From the NCBI GenBank assembly GCA_027382625.1, contig JAJKFJ010021217.1:1-64000 (forward strand): 64,000 bases of DNA, read 5' to 3'. This DNA is from Tetmemena sp. SeJ-2015. Taxonomy: Eukaryota; Ciliophora; Spirotrichea; Sporadotrichida; Oxytrichidae. A model generated the notes under the pieces. The model was not told the origin of the DNA. It made no database searches and worked only from the letters and a program-made list of their open reading frames with translations. Numbering within the stretch: position 1 is the stretch's first letter; the number at the start of each line of letters is the position of its first letter. Shown in pieces: positions 34,901 to 46,739 of this stretch. The translations under genes were made by a program, and so were the position numbers.

Positions 34901-35471
34901 TGATATTTTATGAGATGGGCTTCTAAATGAGGAAGCAGATGCACAGAAACAGCCAGATTTCACGAAGCTAAAGAAGTTCAAGCATTTGATGGAGGACGCA
35001 CATAAGATAGATGAAGAAGATGACTATAATGCTAAATTTAACACTCAGAGGTTCTCCAAACTTCCTGCTGCTTAATTACTCATTGCTTCTCTATCTTCAA
35101 AATATTTTTATTTTGCTAAGAGCAAGAGTAAAACGAGGACTAATAGGAATACCCTCCTTAGAAATGTGATCCTCATGACTACTGCTGCTCCTACGAGTGC
35201 TTAATAGCAATATCCTGATAACTTGCAACCTTATCTGACCAATCACCACAGTCTTCCTCTCTCTGCTAGAAACCAACATTAATCTCAGAATGGAAAGACT
35301 CTTAAGATTGTTGAGTCTTTAATTAAATCAAATAAATGTTTTATCGCAATTAATTTGTCTTAAGGTGCTTCAGGAGAGAGCAGCCATCAAACTAGTACTA
35401 CACTTAAGGGGAGCAAAGAAGGTCTTGAGGCTAAACATAAGCGCCCAAAGACTGAACTAAGTAGAGTTTGA
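31951..35471 (+). CDS. Long coiled-coil protein
   Basis: ATG at 31951 (MEYSLTSHLQKHGSGIEGPL). Early blocks: EDPNRKPNHSKG and RMVPLADLMQKMLEIESSLP. Then an extended coiled coil: EQLMSDQEDKLANMSYKVQ, FTDLQRAFERIINLELQVNG, QKLCKEMLSTQSELQQLARQ, MHGFGDDYLKLIQKRYADKD, TKRLEDAMYNLRGELGKIGD, EVQKQKSHFTKEIELLREPL. The last quarter is S/Q/N-rich and ends KGSKEGLEAKHKRPKTELSR before TGA at 35469-35471. Heptad-rich proteins of this kind occur in ciliate cytoskeleton and axonemes, but no specific ortholog was recognised. Several IESs interrupt the frame and were not all mapped. Confidence 0.6.
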
Positions 35472-35655
35472 ATCAAGCATTAAGAAAGTTATCATTATTT
35501 GGAGTTATTTGATTTCAATTGGATTTAGAATCCATATTTTCCTATATCCTAACAAGAGAAGTTAAGTTTGATACATCTTAGAGTAATTATGAAGAAATAT
35601 TCTCTAAACTTTGACAACTCCAGTTTCAAATTATATCTACTAAATAAAATATAAA

Positions 35656-37795
35656 ATGCTAACAGGGTTTCAAGCCAAGCAGACGCTCAAGACACTCAGG
35701 AGCTCTCTGGATGTGTATTCAAACTAGAATCATGCTACTACTTCTCTCTCACCTGAGAAGCAAATTGAGCGAAACTAGCAATAATCTCTACTTGCCTAGA
35801 ACTCAATCCTTAATTAGAGTATTAAAATGAATTTGCTTATCTGGATTTCTATAAGTTTTATTTAATGAATGAAGAGGAGGAACATGTACTTGGAGTCAGT
35901 TGCTCAAACTCCAGCTTTTATGCAAACTTATATGCATGGAGCGGTCACCCAAAAACACCCCTCTCAAGTCAGGTACAGAGAGAGGGAGATGACACTTGAG
36001 CAGCACGAGGGAGATGGGATGTATGTCCGCACTTTTGAAACTACCAATCAGAGAGCAAGTAGAGTAGACATCTATTTGAAATATCTTAACCTTTATTCTA
36101 ATGTTTATTGAAGAGTCGCGAGTGAGTATAAGGACAGACATATGAAAAGAAGCCTTTTCAATGATAAGGACGAGCCTGGGAAGAAGTTTACAGAGTTTGT
36201 TCGCAAGAGAGATAAACTGGAGGAGATTCACAATCATGGGAGGGTGCGCTATTGCGAGTTCAATAACGAATCAGATCGAGTTAAAAGAGCCATCAACAGG
36301 TCACCTTCAAAGTTTAAATAAGTGCTCTCTATATTTAGAGTATATTTTGGCACCTATAAATCTGGAGCCCCTCAATACTTAGCTGCTAATTGAACCAGGA
36401 TATAAAGTTACTCAAAAAGATAAGCATGTGAGCGAGAAGGACTTTCAAAGCTTGAAAGGCATGCAGAGTTGGGAAATCTGGAGGGACCTCAGTCAAGAGA
36501 GAGATATCCCGCTTTCTTAAAGCATAGAGGGAAGTGAACCGTTCCAATAATTTCAATTTTATCATAGAATTTCCTTAAGTCTATTAGAAAGGTAGAAAGA
36601 GACCCAAGGCGTAAGGAGCTTGAGAAGGATCTGGAGTTTATAATTTTCATATCTAATGAGGATATCAAAGATTTTACTTTTATCATTATGTTATAACGCC
36701 TACTCAAAGAAAGACATCAGAGGAGACTCCACAAGGATGTAGACTAATTCCTTACGTTCTTATGGCAGCATGTAAGGCCTCCTGAACTTAATTACTTCAA
36801 AGTTACAGTCTTCACTCCAAGATTCCGAGACCACTACTCAAATCGATGGCGCCACTGCCAAGGCTAAAAATTAGTAGAATACAAGCATCACCAAGGATTC
36901 CTTCTTTTCCCCTGAGACTGGTGGGCTCAACCCTCTGAGAGATCTTGAGTTTAGTCCAAGAGGTAGCGTTTACGATAATTTTTTAATCTATTTTAATCTC
37001 TTTGATTGAGTTTATAACACTTACACTCAAACTCATCAGTCGCAGCCTTATGAAAAACTTCAACTCTAATAGTCAACTTCAAAAGCAAAAGCCAACCCCC
37101 TATTAAGATAATCAGGGCCTCTGCTGGATCAAAATGTGAACTCTACTGCTGCTACTTAAGACTACTCTTGCTCTCTGGCAGACTCACTGCGAAAGAAGAA
37201 TAAGCGGATAGTCTTAAACTCCTCTGATCTCTCCTCCAATCCAGAGCTAATACAGCAAATACTCCAGCTCAAGTAGAAAAGTATAGCCACACAGATATTG
37301 ATAAGACAGGATTCTAGCAAGCTCATCTCTCAGAATGTGAAATACTAGAATACCATAGAGGAGCTGAATGACAGCCATATCTTGAGTGCCTTGAAAAACA
37401 AGGCGATGAAGATATAGGGAGACAGCTAGAAACTTAAAGTTGAAGACTAGGAGAATCTTTCAGCTTTACTTGAAAGCCAAAATAAAGAGTTATAAAGGAA
37501 AGGTAGTGACTTGGATTAAGCTTTAGAAGATAAGTCTCACTAATAAGGCGCTAACATCAGCAAGAACTATTTTAAGAGTGCTTAGGTATTGATGATAAAC
37601 ACACCCTTTAAAACTAAGGATAGACTGGATAAAGAGAAGTAGCTTACTCTTTTGCAGTCTCTCAATCGACTAGATGAGGAGGATGGCTTATACCAAGATT
37701 ATACTGCAGAATTTAATAGAAAATAATGCAAAGAAATAATAATCAATACTTAATTACAAATAGAGACACAGTATTTACAGTACAAACAGCAAATT
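35656..37795 (+). CDS. Uncharacterised protein with charged N-terminus and coiled-coil C-terminus
   Basis: ATG at 35656: MLTGFQAKQTLKTLRSSLDV. Next blocks: NMYLESVAQTPAFMQTYMHG, KKFTEFVRKRDKLEEIHNHG, RVRYCEFNNESDRVKRAINR, KHVSEKDFQSLKGMQSWEIW. The C-terminal third is coiled coil (NTIEELNDSHILSALKNKAM, ENLSALLESQNKELQRKGSD, KEKQLTLLQSLNRLDEEDGL). The frame changes at least six times, indicating IESs. It may be continuous with the reading at 37.8-39.4 kb. No family recognised. Confidence 0.5.
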
Positions 37796-37799
37796 TAAA

Positions 37800-39412
37800 A
37801 TGGACGAGAATATTGCGTAGGAGGTATTCTTAGAATTATTTTTGTGCAATAAATTGTATAGTAATGGAACAGATACTCTAATTTTTCAAAGATCAAAACC
37901 CTAAAAATAGAAAGTAAGTAATCTCTTTAAATATCTTAAGGAAAAAGTAAAGTATATATATTGGCTATATATGTTTCTCCTTTATATTTTCCATTATCTT
38001 TTAAAACATGCTTAATGACATTTTTATGAAAATAGGGGTTTGTTTTGGAAGATATCTAGAAGAAAATTACCTTGAAGATGGAATGTATTTGAGAAAATTA
38101 TCTAAAGACTGAGGATTGCGGAGAGTGAAAGGCTTTAATCGTTTGACATTTCTAAAAACAAATTATAACAATAGAATAATTTAAATGGTGCAAATATCTT
38201 TTGATTAATAAGTGGAGACTTAATCTATCAAGATAGTATATATGAACTCTAAGAGTCCAGCCAAGAGCCACATGCGTTAGTACTCAAATATCAAGAAGAC
38301 TCTTGGCTTTGATCATATACATTTTATTAATACAAATTTAGAGCTTTAATAATCCTAGTTTGAGAGAGAAAAATGTGAAATCAGCACTTGACTAGGTCTT
38401 AAATTCATAGAATACAACCGCTTAGTCTTCTGCCATAAAGCCTAGATTCAGTAGAAGGCAGAGTATCACCAGGGATGAAAATTTGAAAGAGGCCTCCTCC
38501 AAATATGTATTTGGTGTTTTACCAAAACAAAGGGGAGTATAAAAGGCTCTTGATGTTTAGGATACACCAAATGGAGGAGCTAATCCTCATTCTGGTGTCA
38601 AAATATAAGATCAGTTTTATCATATTTTTAGATACACTTTATATTTCCATTTTTTCAAATCAGAGAGACAATTCATTAGAGCTTTTTGAGAGAAACAGAT
38701 AGCCAAAGACTAAGGAAAGAAGGAGTGTTGAGAGATCACTACGTGAAGAGGTGCTCGCTCAGCTCGGAATAAAAGCTAATGGGGCATCCTCTGCTCTCAA
38801 AAACCCCTCTAGAAATATAATCCTTAATCAAGGTAAATAGAACTTGTGAGTTTGAATTTAATTAAGGTGCTGCCAGTATCATGATGAGCTACAATAAGAA
38901 GGAGGGTGCTTCTAGTCTCAGTCGTTATAAAACAGTTAGCGTACCCAATAACTAGCCACCCTTAAACTATCTAAGCTCAGAACTTTCCTCCAACCCCTAC
39001 AATAATAAACAACTGCTGCATACACATCCAGTATCATCCAATAAGAAGATATATTTTTATTCAACTACTCTATTATAATATTTATCCAAAAGAAAGCACC
39101 AACGTCGAAGCTACAAAAATAAAACTATTTTTTAAGTAAGACATTTTTAAGCTGCCTAGTTTGAATATAAACTAAGAAAATATAAAGCACATAGTCAAAG
39201 CATATTTTAAGAAGCAAGATCTAAACATAATCTATAATTCTATTATTTATTGAAAGATGCTAATGCTAAAAATGAAAATTAAATTCCTCTTAAAAAGAAG
39301 GAGCCTAATGATTTAAACAGATAAGTGAGTCTGGAAGCTTTAAGAAGAATTTGATAATTAATGAGTCGACCATAGATATAAAGAGCTCTAAAATTGCTCT
39401 AGGACAGCCTTG
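37800..39412 (+). CDS. Uncharacterised S/N/K-rich protein
   Basis: Possible start MDENIAQEVFLELFLCNKLY at 37800, with a GTAAGT donor near 37915. Later blocks: MNSKSPAKSHMRQYSNIKKT, KSALDQVLNSQNTTAQSSAI, RFSRRQSITRDENLKEASSK, YVFGVLPKQRGVQKALDVQD, RRSVERSLREEVLAQLGIKA and SYNKKEGASSLSRYKTVSVP. It ends FKKNLIINESTIDIKSSKIA then LGQP and TGA near 39412. The basic-serine patches (RRQS, RRSVERS) resemble kinase sites. May be the 3' part of the preceding gene. No family recognised. Confidence 0.5.
38835..38868 (+). other. 34 bp IES or intron, pointer AAGGT
   Basis: The repeats AAGGT at 38830-38834 and 38864-38868 also give GT...AG ends, so IES excision and splicing would yield the same NQGAASIMMSYNKKEG. 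The insert contains UGA. Confidence 0.6.
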
Positions 39413-39480
39413 AAGGTATACTTTTGATAATATAATCTCATAAGTATCTAAGATTTTATTTTCCTTTTCTTTCTTAAATT

Positions 39481-41048
39481 TCATCTTCCCATTAAATTTA
39501 AGTGAAATTTATATGAACTTTACTTTTTGAAAGACTCTACTTCATGAATGTGATAGAGAGGCTTTCCAAGTTATTTATGATCAGCAAAGACTACTCTATG
39601 TTTCTTACCGCCTCTCTTGATTGCATTACCGTAAATGTCAACTCTGTCTTTTTTCTTTTTGATCGAATGCTTTCTAATATCTTTGCTTTTGCTCTCCCCA
39701 TCCTCAATTATAAATTAAAAATCAAATCCAAAATCGATAATAAGCAAATCCTGAGTGTGACTATTGCTGCTATTACTACTGCTATTACTGCTGTTTTGGA
39801 GGGAATCATTAACATTCTAGCTTGCATCCTGAATGCTGTTCTTCTGCTCTATCTTTGAGCTGGGTTCTCTGTGGAGTTTAGTCACTCCCCTTCCACTCAC
39901 TAGCTAAGTTACTATCTACTCCTCCTACTCTTCTTCTGAAGCATCATACTTCTTCTTGGGATTTTAGCGATTTCTTTTCTAGCTTGTTTGACTTCTCGAA
40001 CTTTCGATATCAGCTTGGTGTTGCTAGTTTTGCCTTTGAGACTTGGAGCTCTACTGATCACTAGACTTTTGAGTGGAAGTGCTTGCTTTTGTAATTTTAG
40101 ATACCTCACTCAACTGTATCTGAATTATACCACATCGTTTTAAATCATGGCTGTAATAATAATAAATGAAGCTTGGGCTAACGCTGTTCGTTTATAGAGG
40201 ATAGCATGGTCCTAAGCTGCGGCTTTTGTATATTTCTAGTTGGTAATGGGGATTAAGGATGATTCAGAGCAGTCCTCTATAGAAAAATAGTTTTAAACTC
40301 AATATTTTTCTATCCTCTATCTATAAAAATCATCATTCCTCTTTTACTCGTTGTCCTCTACAACATTCTCTCCTTCTCTCCCATTGGCTTCATTAGAAGG
40401 ATCCTAGTATGATGAACTTTAAACTTTATTAAGAGTGATTATAAATCCTTGAATGTAAGTTAGACGTTCTATGGAGCTAGGATTGAACTATTGGCGTTGA
40501 GGTAGTAATCTGTGTTTGTATTTTAGTTAACTCGATGAATGTTGTTAACCTGATATTTTCTCACTGTTTCCTGATCATCATCAGAGCAGCATAGAGATCC
40601 CTCCTCACTTCCCCTGGATATATTCTTCATCGCCTCATCATAATAAATTATATAAGCAATACTATGGATGTTATCATTAGCTTTCCTAAGATAGGAGGAT
40701 CCTCGAACTGAATAGAATCTCTCCTCCTCGGAGTCAGTGAGGTCATCCTTCATATTGCACGCCGTTAATTGACACTATCACGCCCTCCTTCTAATTATGA
40801 GCAGGGTGTGAGTCCTCTGCAGCTCCTTCCTTTCCTACACCATTTATGAACCTTCCTTTGAAATTACCTGCTGTTGCGTTCCCATTTTTCCCTTCTCTCC
40901 TATAGCTCTTGCCAAAGTCTAGCAGCTTCGCATTCGAGACCTTGTCATTACGGAATTGAGGCTGCTCTTCAAGTGAAGCAGGTTGCGTGAGCTTTTTCTC
41001 CATGTCAAATTGTGCTTCGTTTAGTCGAGTTGTTGTCGCCTGTGACAT
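39481..41048 (-). CDS. Uncharacterised S/Q-rich protein with basic C-terminus
   Basis: Starts MSQATTTRLNEAQFDMEKKL. It continues KLLDFGKSYRREGKNGNATA, HNQKEGVIVSINGVQYDLTD (after a 7 bp micro-IES), then ERFYSVRGSSYLRKANDN. The middle is acidic and Q/S-rich (NEANGREGENVVEDNEQKRN, STQKSSDQQSSKSQRQNQQH). The C-terminus is basic: SIKKKKDRVDIYGNAIKRGG, then KKHRVVFADHKQLGKPLYHI and HEVESFKK. This HRVxFxD...L..V..VESFK ending is a recurring short motif that I associate with ciliate proteins, without a known function. One junction near 40.27 kb was not resolved. Confidence 0.6.
40747..40753 (-). other. 7 bp micro-IES, pointer ATG
   Basis: CAT at 40744-40746 and 40751-40753. Removing 7 bp joins SINGVQY to DLTDSEEERFYSVRG; otherwise UGA follows within two codons. 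Confidence 0.7.
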
Positions 41049-41462
41049 TAATTACTTGATATTAGAGATTAATTTTTAAAAATATTTATAATTTCTTCGA
41101 TTACTCCTACCAGACAGTTGAAATAGAGACGCCTTTCACTTTGGAAAGTTTCACCTTATAAATTTTGTGAAGTTCAAATCTTATTAAAGTAGTTATAATC
41201 TCATCGAGAAAAGAATATGCTGGAGGATGAACTTTATTATGAAAGAGATTTTTTCTGGCGGAAAATAGACTGGAAATTTTCCGCAGACTATGTAAGTGGC
41301 GTTTTATCATGGAAAGTTAAAACTGAAAAGAGAAAAGACAAATTTAATAGAAAGGGTGAAGCTAGAATAAGTTTAGAGAAAATATTTGGTGGTGAATATT
41401 TTTAGACGTAGGTTAAAAACGGGCTATAATAATAGAATATACTTTCACTTAGAGTTAGTTAT

Positions 41463-44400
41463 TCAAAGCTTATTCTTTCTGTAGGCTGCGGCCTGTTGGG
41501 CATTTTGCGGCTTCGGCTTCCCTTTTAATGCCTGGCCTCCTAAAGAAGCAGAAGTTCCACCCAGGAAAAGGTTAACAGTATTGCTGCTCTGAATAAAGGA
41601 TTTCGATGTCACATTGTTGTTAGCGCCGTTATTCGAATTCGGATTATTGTAGCTGCTTGAAGAACCCTCTAATTTAAACTTGTAAACATCATAAAAATTA
41701 TTTAAGCTTCCTCATGCTAGTTATTGGCTCGTGGTTGATTAGATGCTGTGGCCCCAAGAGACTCTGAAGGCTTCCTCTGTTTCTTGCTGATTATTCCTAA
41801 TTGCTACTATTACTACAGTGCTTAGACAGCCATTTGAGAAGACTAAATTATGGTCTGCTCTCTGTGTTGTAGAGTACTAGCCTGGTTTTGAGATTGTGAG
41901 TTTGGTAAGTTGACTTGGAGGGTGGAAGCTCCTCCAGTTACAAGGCTGCTAACTGGCTAAGAAGAAAGAATCTTATTCTAATAGCCTAGTCCACTGCTTG
42001 AATTTCCTTGGAGTGAGTGGACTGTCTAATTATTGAGACTTGAAGAGACTATTCCACCCTAAGTGGATCCTTGACTGAAACTATTGTTCATGATGTTACC
42101 TGAGGAGGTGTGAGTAAATATATTCTAATCTATTATAACATAGTCATACCTAGAATCTAACTTCCTCCAGCACTGATGGCCCCTCCAGTATTGAGATTGT
42201 GATGAGCTCTGTTCTTAGAGTTCCACTTCTAGGATATACCACTTAGTTGCTCTTAGTTGTGTGTATTCTGTTAGGTAGACTTAGGTGTGAATTCTTCATT
42301 TGGCTGTGAAGAGTACATGCGCTTGGTCTCATTGTTATTTCCGGTGTTAGCATTTGAGAGGGTGGTGTTATTATTACTGTTACTGTTGTGAAGCTGAGAG
42401 TTGCTAAGTTATTTAGCAGAGAGACTTGATCACGTTAATAAGTTCTGCTACGAAATTAAAGGCTCTAGATTAATGGCTTAGAATGCTCATGTAATAAAGT
42501 TGAGAGAATATACTCATCATTTCTGTCAAACTTGACATTTGTAAACTGAGAATTTAAGAATTATGAATTAAATTTTCAAATGATGAGTTGAAAAATTAGT
42601 CATCCCCCAGGTTGCTATTGTTGTGGACGTTGTTTGTTTTGTAATCATTTTTAAAACTTGGCATGACAGATTGGCCTTGCTTGAAGGAGTTTTGAGCCTT
42701 GATTCCCTCATAGAAACTTTGTGACTTATTTTACTTAATGGATTGAGATTTCTGCATTGAGTCATTGTTCAGCTAAGGAAGAGTTGTGGCTCTGCTGTTC
42801 CCATTTCCAGTTTACATAATAAATAAAGGCTCTATAAAAGTAAGTATCATAATGTGCTGATTGAAGGCTGAGCCATTCTGATTCTTTTGCTACTGAGATT
42901 AGTTCTAAAGGGAGAGGTTGTTGTTGATAGTGTTGTGAGATAATACAGAATGACCACCTGCCATTCCTAATGAGCCCTACAAAGGAAGACGAGTACCTCC
43001 TACTGGCCCGTTATATTCTTCAGGACGTTGCTTCATAGATCTGAGGTAAGTATTTCCACTTAGAGATCGCAAATTGATGTTTTGGGTGGCATTTTGTGAA
43101 TTATTGATGCTTGAGTTCTGAGTTTGATGTGGCTAGCCAGCGTTAGCAGCGACTGGCAACCTATTAGTTTACTGGTTGTTGATGTAAGCTTGCTGTTAGC
43201 TGAGGGAGTTTAGGGCTGCCAGCTCTTTATTGAACTCTAGAGTTCTCTAGTTCGCTTAAGTTAAGGGTGCAAGGTTTGGACTGCCATTACCAAGGTTTGA
43301 AGCTTAATTTAGAGTGCTGCTGTTATCTGATTAACCTCTAGTCATCTAAATCTATTAAAGGATGACGGTGTTTGGCTAACCGAGTTGCTATGAATTAGAG
43401 TCGAAATAGTAATGCTGAGGATTGTTTGAGCTTTGACGCTTATGAATTAACACTGAATCATCCATAACATGTGGTCTATTCATCTAGAGCTAAAGATTAT
43501 ATCTCTATATCTCAATATTATAAAAGCTAGTTAATTACAGAAGGCTTCTTCTCTGTATTGTAAGCATGGCTGTTGTTGCTATTGAAAAGTTGCTGATTCT
43601 TCTCTGGAGAGTAGTACTGCTATTGTTGCTACTATTACTGTAAGAAGAAATTGTAAGGGTCGTTATTGAAATGAATTCCACCGGGTGCACTCACTAGTCC
43701 TGGAGCGCCTTAAGCCATGCTCATATTTCCACCGGCTTTAGTAACTCCAGCTGCTCCTCCTCCAGTCATATGAGAATCCTTGATGTACTGATTTATGATC
43801 TGCATGGCTTGCATTCTGTCTCTTATCGCTGTAAACTCATTCTTATTAGGACTGAGACTTTAGCGCTTTTGACTGCTTGGAACTAAAATTCGGTTCTTAT
43901 TAGGATTTTAAACTATCACTGATTGAGAGGCAATAATATTTTGGGGGACGATCATTTTACTCTTAATACAGATCTCTGGCCTGTGCTTGGATACCTTCGT
44001 CTTTGTTTTTAGCCTCATCATCATCAGTGCCTCTGTTGCTAGTTTGAGTCCAGGCATCTACCATCTCGACTCTTCTCATGCCATAACTCTTAGGGAGTCT
44101 AACTCTATCGAAGAAAGATCCTCCATGGTTTATTTTCTTAGTAGGAGATTTCTTGGCCTAAGTTTACTACTTCTAATCCTTGCCTTCTTCTTGCTTAAAC
44201 TGCTTTCTCACAGGAAGTTGTCTCATAATATCAACGGAAATTGAAGAGATTTTCTTCTTTGATGCGTTGATTTTGATGGGCATGATAAAGATAGCTTTGA
44301 GATATTATTTCTCCATGTTGTCTTCACTAGGATCGCTCTCTGATCTTATATGATAAAGATTAAAAATTTATCCCCGTTTACAGTTGGTTTAAATTATAAG

Positions 44401-46500
44401 GAGTAGATTCTTGTTGCCCATGAGTTCTGCAATTAATCCTTTACGTGTATACTCTTTTAACTCAGGAGAGATTTCAAGCAACAGTTAGCTATAATCAGCT
44501 TATGTAGTTTGATCTTTAGTTTCCTTCTTTTTCTTTGACTTAGTAGAGGTGAGCTCTTTAAGAGCCTTTGGAACATCAACATCACAGTAGATCAATAAAG
44601 CAAGCATCAGTTTCTTTCCTGACTCCATGAAGTGCTCAGTGATGAAAGTTATGATATATAGATCCCTCTTTAGATTTGTGGATGCTAAATCTTGACGCGT
44701 CAAAGGAAAAGCTATCTACTATCTTTATAATTCCACCAAATAAGATTATGATATTCGACATGATGAAAGGGAAAAGACGAGTAGATTCAGGATTCTCAGA
44801 GTAGTTATTACCATAGATGAATATGTCTTTATTTCTGCTATGTCCATGTAAATCACAGTAGAGAACTATCTATCTCTCTTTTTGAAACTGCTTACACAAT
44901 TTCTTAGTTTCAAAGACTTCAGGGAACAGTAGTTTAGAAGTAGTCTTCCATCGTCTGTTGAGATCTGTCCTTGATAAATTACATTCTCAAAGTATAAAAA
45001 CTAAGTCTATAAAAGAAAGAGCATCTATAATTGCCGTTTATAACTCCATCAGGATTGAGCATAGGAACTATCTTGAAGACAAACTTTTCTCTCAGCACTC
45101 TAGCTTCTGGTGCTTAGCTTACTAAGAAATCCAAAATGCCCTTCATCATCCAACTAGCGTTACTCTCGCCTGGATGTATCCTTGAGCTTAGAAATACTCC
45201 CTTCCTCTCTTGCTTTTACTACAAGTTATCATCAGCCACCATAACTTTATCTCAGAACACAATATTCACTTACATCTGGATGATTCTTAGCTGTGATTGT
45301 TAGATATTCGCACTTATTTCCAGCGATGGTCCGACAAAGAACGTTTCGACTTATGTATTCGTTCTTGAGGTGGTCTCTTTCATAGCCAGTTAAATCATCC
45401 ACGAGGTCTGAGTAATCCAAGAACACAATTTACTTACATCAGGATGATTCTTAGCTGTGATAGTAAGATACTCGCACTTATTTCCAGCGATGGTTCGACA
45501 AAGAACGTTTCTACTGATGTATTCGTTCTTAAGGTGGTCTCTTTCATAGCCAGTTAAATCATCCACGAGGTCTGAGTATGTGTAGGGATAGGAATAAGCA
45601 AAGAAGATAGTGTCCTCCTCGTGCTTGAAGTCATAAGTGAAAGTCAAAGTATAGAAGTAGCGAGATCTTCCTACTGCATCCTATAAAGCGAGGTTAGTTT
45701 GACAAGAAGGTGGATTAAATTTCTATTCATCGTAATAATTTCAAAAATTTGCTCAGAGTAGACTAGCACTTTCATTCCTTCGTTAAAAAGTGAGTCTGGC
45801 TTTGTGTGGTTAAGAATGTTGAATTTGACTGCCATATCTTTCTTGATGTTGGTAACTCGAAAGAAAAACCCTATGTAGATAATGAAACTTTCTAAGTCTT
45901 ACATTAAGTATGCCCCTTAGTGTTAATGTCGTTAGAAAGTACGAGATTGTATTCTGAGTCACTCAATTTAAAAGCCATTGCTAGATTACCACTCTCAAAG
46001 CGAGACTCAAACACAAGGGTCTTATCATTTTCGTCGTTTGGAGTATAATAAGGAAGCACTATGGATCCAGGCGAAGATCCTTTGCCAGGCTCAATTGATA
46101 TCAACTCTTTGACGTTGACGAGAAGAGTCATCGGGTTCGCTTCTGATTTTAAAAGTTGATAGGCGCTGTTTTGATAGACTTGATTCTACTGACCAAACTA
46201 GGTTGAGTATCTATTATAGACTACTGGATTAGAGTCACCTGATCTGAACTCCTGATGATTGAATTGATATTATAGGCTCTGCTCGTTGAGAAGTGCATTG
46301 TCAATTTTATGTTTAGCTTTGTCTACTGGTTCTTCAGTTTACTTGCAAGGCACCTCAGCTTTGATTTATATAAATGGCTTCAGCTTCCTAAAGAGGTATA
46401 AGTTTAGAATTCAAAATATTAATTCGATAAATGATTCGCAGAGAAATATGGATATAAATAGTTTTTTCGCTTTCACTTTCCCTATAAAGGAGTGTTAAAT
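41463..46500 (-). CDS. M14 cytosolic carboxypeptidase (CCP/AGBL type), main locus of a scrambled gene
   Basis: CCPs are zinc carboxypeptidases that trim glutamates from tubulin and other proteins. The N-domain reads [42 protein letters not shown], then [20 protein letters not shown]. The catalytic domain reads [49 protein letters not shown] (zinc His and Glu), [35 protein letters not shown] (zinc His) and [19 protein letters not shown]. Three stretches needed for a complete enzyme, including the catalytic Glu, are absent here and lie inverted at 24.1-24.5 kb. Two further displaced MDSs link to the tail. The tail (to TGA at 41463) is Q/N/S-rich ([37 protein letters not shown]). The 5' end is uncertain; [20 protein letters not shown] is coding. 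Confidence 0.88.
45016..45027 (-). repeat. Scrambled pointer TAGATGCTCTTT
   Basis: Partner of 24291-24302. It marks the end of the MDS coding [16 protein letters not shown]. Confidence 0.9.
45263..45414 (-). repeat. Tandem duplicate of a CCP exon, downstream copy
   Basis: Nearly identical to 45427-45578 at an offset of 164 bp. Both encode [20 protein letters not shown] and [20 protein letters not shown] and end at a GTAAGT. The differences I saw are mostly synonymous (for example ATCACAGC/ATCACAGC context with CTAACA versus CTTACT). Only one copy fits in the enzyme. Confidence 0.85.
45427..45578 (-). repeat. Tandem duplicate of a CCP exon, upstream copy
   Basis: In frame with the upstream [12 protein letters not shown]. 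The two copies could be mutually exclusive exons, or the long repeat could serve as an extended pointer so that about 164 bp are deleted during macronuclear development. Confidence 0.8.
45700..45758 (-). other. Spacer between two scrambled pointers of the CCP gene
   Basis: Holds CTCTGAGCAAAT (45747-45758), 35 bp of AT-rich DNA, and ACCTTCTTGTCA (45700-45711). The same two pointers bound the displaced MDS at 24124-24241, so that MDS belongs at this position in inverted orientation. Confidence 0.9.
45871..45902 (-). other. 32 bp spliceosomal intron in CCP
   Basis: GTAAGA...CATAG within the codon for Trp. Splicing gives [18 protein letters not shown], the CCP N-domain consensus. No pointer repeat fits, so this is an intron rather than an IES, and it shows that introns here can be very short. 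Confidence 0.8.
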
Positions 46501-46739
46501 GAGTTCTGAGTCAATTAAGCAATATCTGCCAGTATAAACTTTTAACTTTTTATATAACCAACTATATGATTTAAATGATACAGGAATTATAAGTTCGACT
46601 CTATTCCTGAAACATTGAGGATTGGAATTTCATTTATCCATTTTATTGTTGCAATACTAAGTGAGATAAATTGAATTCTTCTCATATTATCTCCTTAATT
46701 AATTCCACACTTATTTCCGTTTTAATATTACATGATGGT

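Noticed and set aside
39544..39858. Plus-strand open frame with hydrophobic stretches over the basic S/Q-rich gene
   Set aside because: The minus-strand frame continues a long coherent protein (SKDIRKHSIKKKKDR...HEVESFKK); the plus-strand frame is its reverse complement.
41463..43931. Q/N-rich tail as a separate gene starting [11 protein letters not shown]
   Set aside because: The 13 bp pointer at 43919-43931 joins it in frame to displaced MDS 5, which is itself joined to the carboxypeptidase.
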